Below, in pieces: positions 1 to 9,600 of a DNA stretch of 64,000 nt; position 1 is the stretch's first letter; every line of letters starts with the position of its first letter. Made by a program: the position numbers and the translations under genes. The notes beneath the pieces were generated by a model. It was not told where the DNA came from. It made no database searches and saw only the letters and a program-made list of their open reading frames with translations. Source of the stretch: Gracilaria gracilis (lineage: Eukaryota; Rhodophyta; Florideophyceae; Gracilariales; Gracilariaceae); the NCBI GenBank assembly GCA_030374805.1, contig JARGSG010000012.1:558001-622000 (forward strand), read 5' to 3'.

Positions 1-2090
1 TTTCCCGCGCTCTCATCACCAATGATCTCTATGACATCCTGAACTTTAGAAAGTTGTGCATGGCGCTCCTCCTGCGTATGCATGTAATCGTCATCCTCCG
101 ATACTCGCCAGTTTCCAGTGAACCAATCTCGAAGGCCTTGGGGGCGACTGGGGATTACGCCTTCCATGAAATCTTCGTCGGAATTGAGTTCTTGTGAGTT
201 CTTCTTTAATACTGGTGGAAGGTAGTGCACGAAGGGGACTCTAAACCCAGCAGAACAGTTCTTCATGATGGCCGTCTTCACGGCCTTCTTTCGTTTCTCC
301 TTATTGTACCGCATGTCCACCGACAGCCGCTCATGGTTGTGAACATTGAAATTAGAAACGATCCAACCTTTCCCGTCGATACGAGCTTTCGCCATAAACG
401 CAGCTTTACATCCACAGCCCGGATGTGTTTTCTTATACCTCAAACACCGCAGTCTCGCATTAAGCCTGTACACCCTTGAGCGTGTGACTTGCTTGCAGAA
501 TTGCAGGCCATATTCATAACCTTCTCGTTCACATAGCTCATAGACATACCCGGGAAGATCGAACACATTTGCTTCTGGTCCATATCCTCCCTTCTTCTTA
601 TCCCCATCCCGAGCATTTTGTTTGTTTTCTCCACGTCCTCCAAGGTCATCGTCTGATATTGTCCCACCTTGTTCCGTCTTCAGTAGGGAACCGCCATCCT
701 TCGACACCGAAACGGGCACCGTAGCTGCCTTTCCACTGTTCTCGTTCACAACGCTGTGCTTCACAAAAGCCTCAATCTCACCACCCAAGTTCTGTATAGC
801 TTTATCCCCAATATCCTCTGCCCTACTGTTTTCCGCGCTAAGCCGTGTAGTTCTACTAAGAACAGCAGATCTAGTTTGTCTTCGTCCGCTCCCATCATCC
901 TTGGTCACCACATCCACAGCCTTGGGCTGAGTTCCCGATGACTCAACAGCTTTAACCCTGTCCATACGTCTCTGTTGAGACTCACGAGAGTGACGGGATG
1001 CATACACTCTCTCTCGGCGGCTCTTTTGCACTTCATCGACTGCGGCTGGGTCACTGACCGGAAGTATGTGTGACACAGCCATGATAGCGGAGATACGCGC
1101 CTCGACACATGCCCAACGGTACTGTTCGGTGAGATCCTTCTTGTGCCCTACGAGAAACTTTGCTTCTGGAATTACTCCCGTGGTACGCGCAAACTTCGTC
1201 ATCATAGATAACACATATGCTCCGCAGCTGTGTGAATCGGTTTGTTTTGTATATCCTAGAACGTCGAGAATATAGTTTTCCTTCGGATACGTCCACAAGA
1301 TCTTTTCCTTCTGAGTATGCTGAATCAGGCACGAAACCAGATGTCTACATTCTTTAGGACAATCCCACCCCAGACTATCACCCCAGTACATAGACCAACA
1401 CCCGTGACTTGTTTTCTCCGCATAAAGCACTCCCCAGTGAACGGCATTGATGTTTAAAGGCACAATTACTTTTGAGACAGGTTCGGGACTTGGATACAAT
1501 TTCTCAGTAAAGCTTGAGACATATCGCTGAAGAACCTCCACTTTCTCGACCCTATTCAATGTTTCAAATGCACGAGAATTGTGACTGATGCAGACACCGG
1601 AGTCAAACGGGATGAATAGAACCCCACATTGAGGTTCCAGCTCGAATAATCCCGCTTGCAACAACACATTGCAGAACCATGTACCGGTTCTGCATGACTC
1701 CGTTATATTCACACCAACAACACCTTTGGAATCTGTAGCGTTCTGAACTACTACAATTAAATGTACCCAAAGCCTTCGTAGCTCGTCAAAGCCTGGTGGG
1801 TTGACTCGGTCAAACGTAATCCCAGTTTTCTTCGCAACATTCTTCAAAAACGATGATATGCGCGTCATGATCTTCTTAATATTTCGTATTTCTTCCGCAG
1901 TAAGCTTTCGATTACAAAGATCCTTCGACTGCTCTAGTTCGCTCGCAGACCTCACTGGATTAAAATTGCAATCAACCTCATCTCCTGAGTCTTCGTTTCG
2001 TGGATCTAAAAAGCCAAAAACGTAAGTCTCCAATGCATCTTGAGGGGGATAGTGGACCGAAGGATCGGAACCACTCGTTAGTGTTATCAT
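1..2090 (-). CDS. Ulp1-type cysteine protease fused to FAR1-type zinc finger, Mutator-like element ORF (partial, runs off left edge)
   Basis: Reading the minus strand from an ATG at 2090, one frame stays open for about 696 codons to the window edge; an in-frame TAA lies three codons upstream of the ATG. Residues about 200-300 carry a C48/Ulp1 protease core: HWGVLY (H218), DSLG (D238), then QTDSHSCGAYV (Q283, C289). The Q-to-C distance of 6 matches yeast Ulp1. A basic, low-complexity linker follows. Residues about 519-590 look like a FAR1/WRKY-GCM1 zinc finger: C549, C559/C561, W576 and the HNH pair H584/H586 after an aromatic strand. In plants and other eukaryotes this pairing is known from Mutator-like transposons, so a MULE transposase domain may follow beyond position 1 (inference). 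The C-terminus is not in the window. Alternative: a domesticated host gene. No frameshift or stop is seen, so the element may be young. Confidence 0.8.
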   Translation of the reverse strand, partial: MITLTSGSDPSVHYPPQDALETYVFGFLDPRNEDSGDEVDCNFNPVRSASELEQSKDLCNRKLTAEEIRNIKKIMTRISSFLKNVAKKTGITFDRVNPPGFDELRRLWVHLIVVVQNATDSKGVVGVNITESCRTGTWFCNVLLQAGLFELEPQCGVLFIPFDSGVCISHNSRAFETLNRVEKVEVLQRYVSSFTEKLYPSPEPVSKVIVPLNINAVHWGVLYAEKTSHGCWSMYWGDSLGWDCPKECRHLVSCLIQHTQKEKILWTYPKENYILDVLGYTKQTDSHSCGAYVLSMMTKFARTTGVIPEAKFLVGHKKDLTEQYRWACVEARISAIMAVSHILPVSDPAAVDEVQKSRRERVYASRHSRESQQRRMDRVKAVESSGTQPKAVDVVTKDDGSGRRQTRSAVLSRTTRLSAENSRAEDIGDKAIQNLGGEIEAFVKHSVVNENSGKAATVPVSVSKDGGSLLKTEQGGTISDDDLGGRGENKQNARDGDKKKGGYGPEANVFDLPGYVYELCEREGYEYGLQFCKQVTRSRVYRLNARLRCLRYKKTHPGCGCKAAFMAKARIDGKGWIVSNFNVHNHERLSVDMRYNKEKRKKAVKTAIMKNCSAGFRVPFVHYLPPVLKKNSQELNSDEDFMEGVIPSRPQGLRDWFTGNWRVSEDDDYMHTQEERHAQLSKVQDVIEIIGDESAG

Positions 2091-2768
2091 ACGATGTTAA
2101 CGGCGGGTTGGCGGGGGAAAGCGTCTTTGAATGATAAAGATCTTTGTTCGGCAAACAGCCGAGGATTATGGAAGGATGTACTAAAGCCGGTAGGCTCAGG
2201 CTTGGAGGGAATATGGCACGATCTCAGTTATAGAACCTTTTGCGCACCCGAGCCGTCAGGCTCACGCTTGGATGTTTTCAGCGTCTTAAGCTCCCGTTGT
2301 CACGCCTGAAGGGCAGGTGCAGCAAGAAAGCGCGGACTTTTTCAAACTTCAGCGTCTTAAGCTCCCGTTGTCACGCCTGGAGGGCACGGTACCAATCAGA
2401 AGCGTAGCTAGGGAGGGTCTTGCTACTTGGCTCGCGTTGGTTGGAAAGGAGGTTCTGCACGCGTTACATTGTAAAAGGGAGGTTCTTCCCAAAATCTTTA
2501 CAAACATGTGGAGGTTCTACCACATATATCCTACGCACCTCACTGCCCGTAGATTCTCCGTCCCCCGTTAGATAGAGTATGTCGCCCAAGTTGGGAGAGT
2601 TCAAGCAGCCGCGGCCGCAACGCATCAGCGGCGCGCCCTTTACAGCGCGCCTTTACAGCGCGCCATTCAGCGCCGAGTCGGCGTCAGCTGCTTCTCGCGT
2701 TCTCGCCCTTCTCCGCTTGCGCAACGTGCGCCTCACGATCGATTCGCGCGCCATCAACGAACATCAAC
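2091..2768. other. Gap between Mutator-like ORF and Ap4A phosphorylase; direct repeats
   Basis: No gene seen. The part next to the Ulp1/FAR1 ORF holds short direct repeats (2277-2315 and 2348-2386) and three copies of GGAGGTTCT near 2448, 2479 and 2510, which may belong to the end of the mobile element. From about 2600 the DNA turns GC-rich and is probably promoter and 5' UTR of the next gene. Confidence 0.5.
2277..2386. repeat. Direct repeat pair, 39 nt, 71 bp apart
   Basis: A 39-nt unit containing GCGTCTTAAGCTCCCGTTGT occurs at 2277-2315 and again at 2348-2386 with a single mismatch. It lies upstream of the Ulp1/FAR1 ORF start, where the terminal or subterminal repeats of a Mutator-like element would be expected. 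The link to the element is an inference. Confidence 0.7.
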
Positions 2769-3731
2769 ATGCTCAGCCGCATTCAAGCCGTGTCCGCCGC
2801 CGCGCGAGAGAGCGGCTCTCTCAAGCCCATCCCCACTGACTACGTCGTGCTGTCGCACAACCAACACGCCCAGGCGCCGTCCTTCCTGGTGCGCGTGCTC
2901 ACCAACCTGGCGAGGAAGGACGCCCACAACAAGCGCAATGACCCCACCGCCTCCGCCTCGGCAAAGCATCCTGTCACCTCCAACCCCTTCCTGCCGTACG
3001 ACCCCTCCATGTACGTGCAGGACGTGGGCCAGCACCACGTGTTGCTGCTCAACAAGTTCAACGTCGTCGACCACCATACGCTCATCGTCACCAAGCGCTT
3101 CGAGCATCAGAGCAGCCTGCTCACCTGCGCCGACATGCACGCCATGTGGAGCTGTCTGTCCAACCTAGACGCGCTGGCCTTCTACAACGCCGGCACCATT
3201 GCGGGCGCATCGCAGCCGCACAAGCACCTGCAGATAGTACCCACGCCTCTCGTCCCGCTCTCGCGCGCGCACACCCCGTTCGACCAAGCCGTGTCGCTGG
3301 ATATCCCGTGCGGACAGCCGTATACATCGCCTCACTTGCCGTACGTGCACGTCCTCATGCGAATGGACGACTGCGCCCAAGCCGCCAGAGACCAGCGCTA
3401 TCAGCACGCCGCCTCCACCTCCATGGCCCGCTATGTGCAGCTTCTGGACATGATGGCCCACCAGATCTCGCAGCCCGAGCAGCCGCTTGCTCAGCTCACT
3501 CCACACCCTCATCCTGTAGAGGCGCGCCAGCCGTTTCCGTACAACCTGCTCGTCACCAACCGCTGGATGATGATGGTGCCGCGCCGGAGCGAGTGCTTTG
3601 AGGATCTCAGCGTCAACTCGTTGGGCTTCGCCGGTTGCCTCTTGGTCAAGAACGAGCACATGTTGGAAAAGGTGAAGAAAGTAGGCGGTATGGCTGTGCT
3701 TGAAGCCACTACCTTCCCAACTGCGCTATAG
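2769..3731 (+). CDS. Diadenosine tetraphosphate (Ap4A) phosphorylase / ATP adenylyltransferase
   Basis: The 320-residue protein matches the Apa1/Apa2 family of the HIT-like superfamily, which splits Ap4A with phosphate into ATP and ADP. The catalytic histidine motif is QPHKHLQIVP (H151, H153, Q155), preceded by the family's core strands HHVLLLNKFNVVDHHTLIVT (residues 89-108). A second conserved block, FPYNLLVTNRWMMMVPR, lies near residue 260, and the C-terminal EATTFP end is typical. Length agrees with yeast Apa2 (about 325). The first in-frame ATG at 2769 is used. No targeting signal is obvious, so a cytosolic enzyme is likely. The gene is intron-less and GC-rich with strong C/G third positions. 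Confidence 0.9.
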   Translation: MLSRIQAVSAAARESGSLKPIPTDYVVLSHNQHAQAPSFLVRVLTNLARKDAHNKRNDPTASASAKHPVTSNPFLPYDPSMYVQDVGQHHVLLLNKFNVVDHHTLIVTKRFEHQSSLLTCADMHAMWSCLSNLDALAFYNAGTIAGASQPHKHLQIVPTPLVPLSRAHTPFDQAVSLDIPCGQPYTSPHLPYVHVLMRMDDCAQAARDQRYQHAASTSMARYVQLLDMMAHQISQPEQPLAQLTPHPHPVEARQPFPYNLLVTNRWMMMVPRRSECFEDLSVNSLGFAGCLLVKNEHMLEKVKKVGGMAVLEATTFPTAL

Positions 3732-5168
3732 ATTTCAACTGCACGTAGCCGGAAACGCCACCTAGTTTGTCAACAAACACAAACTGCTTTACATTCTCGT
3801 TCTTGTGGCGCCCGCGATCGGTGCGAGTGCGTTCTACGCGTTGGATAGAGCAGATCCGTCAACAATGAGCGCCAAGCCTGGCGGTTGTAGCTATAGCAAA
3901 AAGGTGCCTTTTGGTTTATAGCAAACGTCGGCAACTCGTCATACAAACAATCTCATATGTGGTCTCTTCGCACAGCGCAATGTGAAAATGCGAATGGCAT
4001 TCAACATGCTGGCGGTTTGTTCGCCGATTAGATGCACCAGGCGGACAAGGCCTCGCGCCGTCTTCGACACATGATATTTTGCTGCACCATCAAATCTCAG
4101 GACTGCGTTAATGCCGTTATAATATCCAACTTGGACTTGTATGTGGTAAGTAGCATCACATGCCATGATGATGTTCGCAGTGTGGAATGGGCCACGTGGG
4201 AGGGTGCGTGCCTGTGGAAAGGTCTTCCTTGTCTACATGTGCTGGTTGAGTATCGAAAGACGGTACCAGTAAGTTACTTGCGTACTACTGCACCGAACGA
4301 CCTGACTCGCCAGTGTCCCGTGGCTTGCTGAAGGTCGGGTAAGTGCTGGTGATCACAATGGATTGCTGTGAGCGGAAGCGCAACATAAAGGAAGCGGAGC
4401 GGCGTGAGGGCGCACATATTAGAGCAGCGTTGGTAAGGCTTGAGAGCTGATTTGTGGTTGTTGGGGACAAGAAGTCAGTTTCTAGTAGAGAATATCTACG
4501 CGCCGAGAGAGGGGCGGAAGGAGCGCTTGTTACGTCACGCGAATAGTGTGCTTGGCGGTGATGATGCATGTGTCATCTGGTAGTGCTGGCGGACTGCAAC
4601 TCATATACGCGCGGGGGTGACGATGTAGGCGTACGCGTTGTGGGATGGCATGTAAGCTGCATTTGATGTGTTGAGGCTTGGCTGGCAGCTATGACACTGC
4701 AGTGGACGTGCGTGGTGATGGAGATGTGATTGATCGAGCGCTAGTGATGGTTGGATGCCATCTACAGTACAAGTTGAATGATGAGGAGTCAGATGGCGAA
4801 AGTGTGTGACTGAGACGGTGGAGCAATTGCGAAGGAGGGCACCGAAACTGCGAGAGTTGCACTATTTTCTGGAGTAACTGTAGCTGCTGATGTCCGTAAG
4901 CGCGTTTATTGCACTGGTTGAGTGCCAAAGTGGCACGGGTTTGACTCACTGAAGAGGCGGTTAAATGCATAATCGCACTACATGATACTGTAGATACAGC
5001 GGGAGGGAGTAAAAAAGATTAGCTTTTTGGTTGCAAGGAAGTGCGCTCTCAGTGGGAGTTGCACTGAAACAGCGTGCGTCTCACACACGCACGGCAGCAG
5101 CAAGTGAGCTTGTTCGAGAATGGAGACGGTTCGCTGTGAGCACAGCGGCGACGTGAAGATTCGATATC

Positions 5169-5180
5169 TACAGTACTGTA
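5169..5180. repeat. Perfect palindrome TACAGTACTGTA of a recurring intergenic element
   Basis: The 12 bases are self-complementary. They are followed by a CTCTCAAGTAGAG-type hairpin and GCGATGGATA, an arrangement repeated with changes at 15264-15303, where a TACAGTA/TACTGTA pair is followed by CTCTAAGAGTAGAG and GCGATAGATA. Function unknown. Confidence 0.5.
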
Positions 5181-6180
5181 CACTCTCAAGTAGAGTGGCG
5201 ATGGATAAACGACACATCAGAGGCGAGCTGTGACGCGTCGACAGCGTGGTGATGACACTTGATTGGTTGCGCGCGCGGCGGCGGCGCGCGCGGCTGGTTG
5301 GTGCTGGCCGTGCGCTGTGGTCGCTCAGCGCCGTTGCGCCGGGCAGCGGCGCGCGGCGCGGCGGCGTGCGGACCGGCTACCGGGCGACTGCGCCGGGGCG
5401 TGGCCGCCGCTGACGGCAGCGCACAGCGAGCTGCGGGCGGGGCGCGATGCGCGCCGGCGCTGATCGCGCGCGGCGGCGGGCACAGCGCGCTGGCGGCCGG
5501 CCTCTCGACCGCAGCTGCGAATACACGCCGCCGCCAAACGCTTCCAGACGACGGCGGCGCGGCGGCGGGAACACATGCGAGCGCGACGTATTGACGAAGA
5601 GCGGCGCCCACTGCCTCGGAGTACGTCAACGGGAGCACATAGATAAACCTTTAGATACGTCAATGGCTGGTCGGCCATGCGTCAGCACTGGCGGAGCGGC
5701 GCGTTGAAAACGCCATCGCGCGCGCGCCGACACGCAACGCGCCGCCGATTGGTGGAGGCGCGCGCCGTCAGCGCGCGCGCGTTCCACCCAACAACGCGCT
5801 GTAAAGCGGCGTTCGTCCACTGTCAGCGCGCACGCGCGCGCCTCACGCCGCTTACACGCATGCGAGCTGTTGCACCCCCAGCCGTTACGCGGCGCATTGC
5901 GCCAATGCGCGCGCGCCGCTTCGGCGAGCTCGCGCGCTCATTGGCGCGCGTCGCGGGGGGATCAACGCCTCTGCCGCCACGCGCGCCGTTTCGCGCGCGC
6001 TGCTGACTTGTCGCCGCCGCCGCGTGACGGCGCTTGTGCGCGCTGCTGTAGTGCGCACGCGCGCCACACGCTGCCACGCGCGCCTTCGCCGCTGCGCCGC
6101 TGCGCCGCTGCGCCATTTCGCGGCTGCGCGCTTTCCCGCCGCCCGCAGCTGCGCGCCGAGCTTGTGCTTGGCGCCCTTCT

Positions 6181-6191
6181 CATAAATATAT
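6181..6191 (+). promoter_or_regulatory. TATA-like element upstream of the CH/coiled-coil gene
   Basis: CATAAATATAT is an isolated AT-rich island inside very GC-rich DNA, about 470 bases before the chosen ATG. A TATA role is inferred from contrast with its surroundings only. Confidence 0.3.
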
Positions 6192-6370
6192 TCGCTTTGG
6201 GTTGCGCACACGCGCTCGCGAGACTGTTCGCCGTTCTCGCAGCCGCTGCGCCATCTTTTCAACGCCCCCGCCCTCCACGCCCCCTTTTCGTCGCCCCCCT
6301 CCCCTCCAAGCAACCGGTTCCCCCTTTCCTTCATACGTCGCCTTGGCTTTGCTTCCTCTCCACTCCACCC

Positions 6371-6373
<3 letters not shown>

Positions 6374-6405
<32 letters not shown>
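6374..6405 (+). repeat. Homopolymer run of 32 C
   Basis: An unbroken run of 32 cytosines, followed by CCCCT-type imperfect repeats to 6420, sits in the probable 5' leader of the next gene. It could fold as G-quadruplex on the opposite strand. Its length may be unreliable in an assembly. Confidence 0.9.
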
Positions 6406-6408
<3 letters not shown>

Positions 6409-6663
6409 CCTCCCCTCCCCCCCGCCCCTCCTCGTGCAACACTGCACATTTCCTTCATCAGACCCGTCGTGCTTTTGAGTGTCTGTCCTCCTACAGCTTT
6501 GCGCAAACACTCCCGTCATCACCGCACTTTGTCCTAAACACTAAAAGTGCCCCACACCCTTCTCCATTCCTTTCATCCGCTCGTTTTTTTTTCGAGCGCC
6601 ACCCATCCCACCATTCCCGCCTCTCGACTTCTTCACGGGTCCCCCTACCACGCGCCCGTCGCC

Positions 6664-9600
6664 ATGGCGACGTCGGCCACGCAACCGCGTCTCAACGAGA
6701 CCGCGTCCATGGTGCTGTCATGGCTACGAACCGCCGTGCCCACAATCCTGCAAAACGCCGCCCATCCCGTCACGCGCAAGAAGAAGGAACAGCCGGTACC
6801 CGCGCTGCTCTCCGTTTTGCAGGACGCCGTCGTTCTTGCCGACGTCGTCTCAATGTTAGACCCTATGCGCATCCCGCCCGCCGCCGTCATGCGTTCTACC
6901 GGTCGAGGCGTCATGTCCTCCCCGCTCCCCGTTTCTCCCGCCGAACCGCTGTCCAACATCGACGCTCGCCAGCTCCACGTGCAGTACAAGAACAACACGC
7001 GTCGCATCGTGGACGCCGTCAAGAAGCTACTTCCCGACGTTCGTCGATACGCGCGCGTGGCGCAGCACCCGCCGCCCGGCGCCGTAGATGCTTTTGTTGG
7101 CAACGTTGCCGACATTCCGCCGGCAAAGGACATGTGGCCGGCCATTCACCTCGCCGAACTCGTCATTGCTTGCGCCGTGTACGGCCCGCGTCACAACCAC
7201 TTCCGTCACTCGCTTTGGCGCTTCCCCACCGAAATCGTGCGCACTACTTTCTATGTTTCCATGGCCTCCGTCGCGCGTGCCGTATGTCTTCCGCCTCCGG
7301 AGGATCTGTACAAGGCGGGCCCTCCACCTTCACAGTCGGTCATGTCCCCGCACACTCTTCCGCCTCCGGTGTCGCACTATAGCCCTCATCTCAGCCCGCT
7401 CATGCACAATCCAGTGTCACCGGGCTTCAGTCCTTCATCGAGTTATATGCTATCGCCGGCGTACATTGCTACACCACAACCGATCAATACATCCCATGCT
7501 ATACCCACTTCAACCAGCCCGCATGTACTGAACCCACCGCCATATCACGGCTATTCACCACGTACACCAGTCCACGGCCCACCGTTCAGTCCTCAACAGT
7601 ATGGCACGCCTCAGCACCAACCGCGCCAGATAGCCATGCCTCCGTCACCGCATGCTGCGTCACCGCGTGCTGCGTCGCCGCGTGCTGCGTCGCCGCGTGC
7701 TGCGTCGCCGCATGCTGCGTCGCCGCATGCTGCGTCACCTGCACCAGCCCCAGCCGTTGTGACTGCGCGAAAGAGGAGCTCGAAAAAGTCGGCGGAGAAG
7801 CATAGATCTGGTGGCAGGAGCAGCGCACCCCGCGTTAAAAGTCCTGCGAGAAACCCGGAAGGGCTTGTGGGTATTGCTGAACGCCATGTCCCAGATGCTC
7901 CCACTTCCCCACTGGATGCGACAGCGCTGCAGATATCAACTGACGATGGTATTGGAGGCCGAAAGCTATCGCTTGTAACTGAGGATAGTGGCACTCGTTC
8001 AAGGGAGATATCCCCGTTGCCGGACTTTGAGGGTACCTTCCAAAAGGTTCGGAGCCGCACTGACACCTCTGACTTGGACGACTTTAGAAACATGTCTGCG
8101 GTTACTGAGCAAGGAGTGACTATTGGTATTACAGATTCTTCCAAGAGTCCATCTCGTGGTCTTCAGGCCCTCCCCGAAGATCCCACTCGCGACACTGAAA
8201 TGCAAAGCGGCAAATCCTCGGAAGAGTTTTTCACACCAAACGAAAGTATGTCTGAAACGGAGAGCCAGAAACAATCAGTGACGTCTCATGAGTTTTTCGT
8301 CACAACTTCTGCTCCGTCTGCGGCTCCGCCTGAATCAGGCGAGTTCTACTCCGAGTCGAAGGTTGATGAAGTTGTACGGCAATCTGTGTCAACATCTATC
8401 GCGGAACAAGTTTCACCCCCTGAGTTGTATATACAAAATGCTTCTTCCAGTTCCATGGGCCGTGGCGGTGCGAGTGAAGGCGGTGCGAGTGAAGGCGGTG
8501 CGCGCATGACTCGGGAGGCAGGGCGGGCATCTTCTCTCGACTTCACCAATCCTGCCTTTAGCCATAGCCCTTCCTTTTCGGATGCCCCTTCGCCGTCCAA
8601 CCAATGGCAAGTTCCACGGGCAAAGGGAATGGGTCAAGAGATTCTCTCACCTCAAACGCTCTTTTCTCCCCCTCTGATGCCGCAGAGACTTGGTCGTGGA
8701 ACGACCGGAGGCCATGGTGCGCCAAGGCCGGCACCGAAATTGTTCAGGTCTGGAGCATCATCTCCTCAGCTCTCGGTCTCTTCCGCTGGGACGAGGTCGA
8801 ACGGGGACGCTGAACGAGGAAGCTCGAATTTCAGCCAGCGAGTTGTTGAGTCCTCAAAGAATGAAGCCCGAACATCTCGATCTCGTGATGCACCTTCTGC
8901 ATCCCGACCGTTCGCTTCAACCGAAAGACATTCCGGTGCAGCAACAGGAACTGGGGTCTCCCCAGGAAAGGGCTCTTCAAGCTTCTCTTTACCACCTTCC
9001 GCATCTGAGTCATCTGATCGTCGTCGTGGAGGTAGCGGGATGAGCTCACCTGTACCTGCTCTAGTTGAAGATTCACAATACACGGAACTCGGTGAAGTAG
9101 ATGACAGTTTTTTGGGACGCGATCCCATGGCTACGCCTCAAAACGTGCTGCTGGAGCCCCTTGGGGACGATGATGATATCTCTGCCATAGAAGAAGCGCT
9201 GTCGGACCGAGCTATATTCCAACGAGTTGAAGAAGTACTTGTAAATACTTCGGAGTATCGCGCATCACAGGATACTAGCGGTACCGGTTTCGTCAGTAAC
9301 ACAGACAGCACGTTAGAAGGAACATCATCGGGAAGAAATACTTTTGGGCGCGGAAATGATCCGCGTGAGGATCGACAAGCAAGCCGGGGTTCAAGCGCCA
9401 GGCAGTCACCAGCACCAAGCCCGAAGACCCGTATTGAAGCTGCTGGATCAAGTGCGAGCCGACCACCTGCTGGTCAAACGAAAGCAGCAAGAACGCGAGC
9501 ATCTGCTAGTGCCAGTGCCGCTTCTTCAACTTTGGGAACACCGGAAATCAGACCATCAGCTGCATTGCCACCTCTTGGCCCAGATGCGTCATCCCCTGCG

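Larger units (their letters stand above)
3732..6663. other. Long intergenic region, GC-rich, with poly-C tract
   Basis: No supported gene in 2.9 kb. The left half (3732-5160) has ordinary composition and only short ORFs without recognisable domains. From about 5220 to 6180 it is extremely rich in GCGC and CG steps, which keeps many frames open on both strands by composition alone. A TATA-like stretch (6181-6191), a 32-base C run (6374-6405) and a pyrimidine-rich leader precede the next gene, so the right third is probably its promoter and 5' UTR. Short palindromic TACTGTA-type elements lie near 4986 and 5169. Confidence 0.6.

Noticed and set aside
3939..4166. 75-codon minus frame with YHIQVQVGYYNGINAVLRFD
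   Set aside because: It looks slightly protein-like but is short, with no domain or homolog I recognise; left as unexplained intergenic sequence.
5186..6183. Many long frames on both strands (66-185 codons) in the GCGC-rich region
   Set aside because: All are Ala/Arg/Pro/Gly-rich, overlap each other in most frames, and none shows a domain; they follow from the lack of stops in very GC-rich DNA.
6547..6663. Upstream start of the CH/coiled-coil gene
   Set aside because: The extra 39 residues are His/Pro/Ser-rich and look like leader; the ATG at 6664 has the GCCATGG context.
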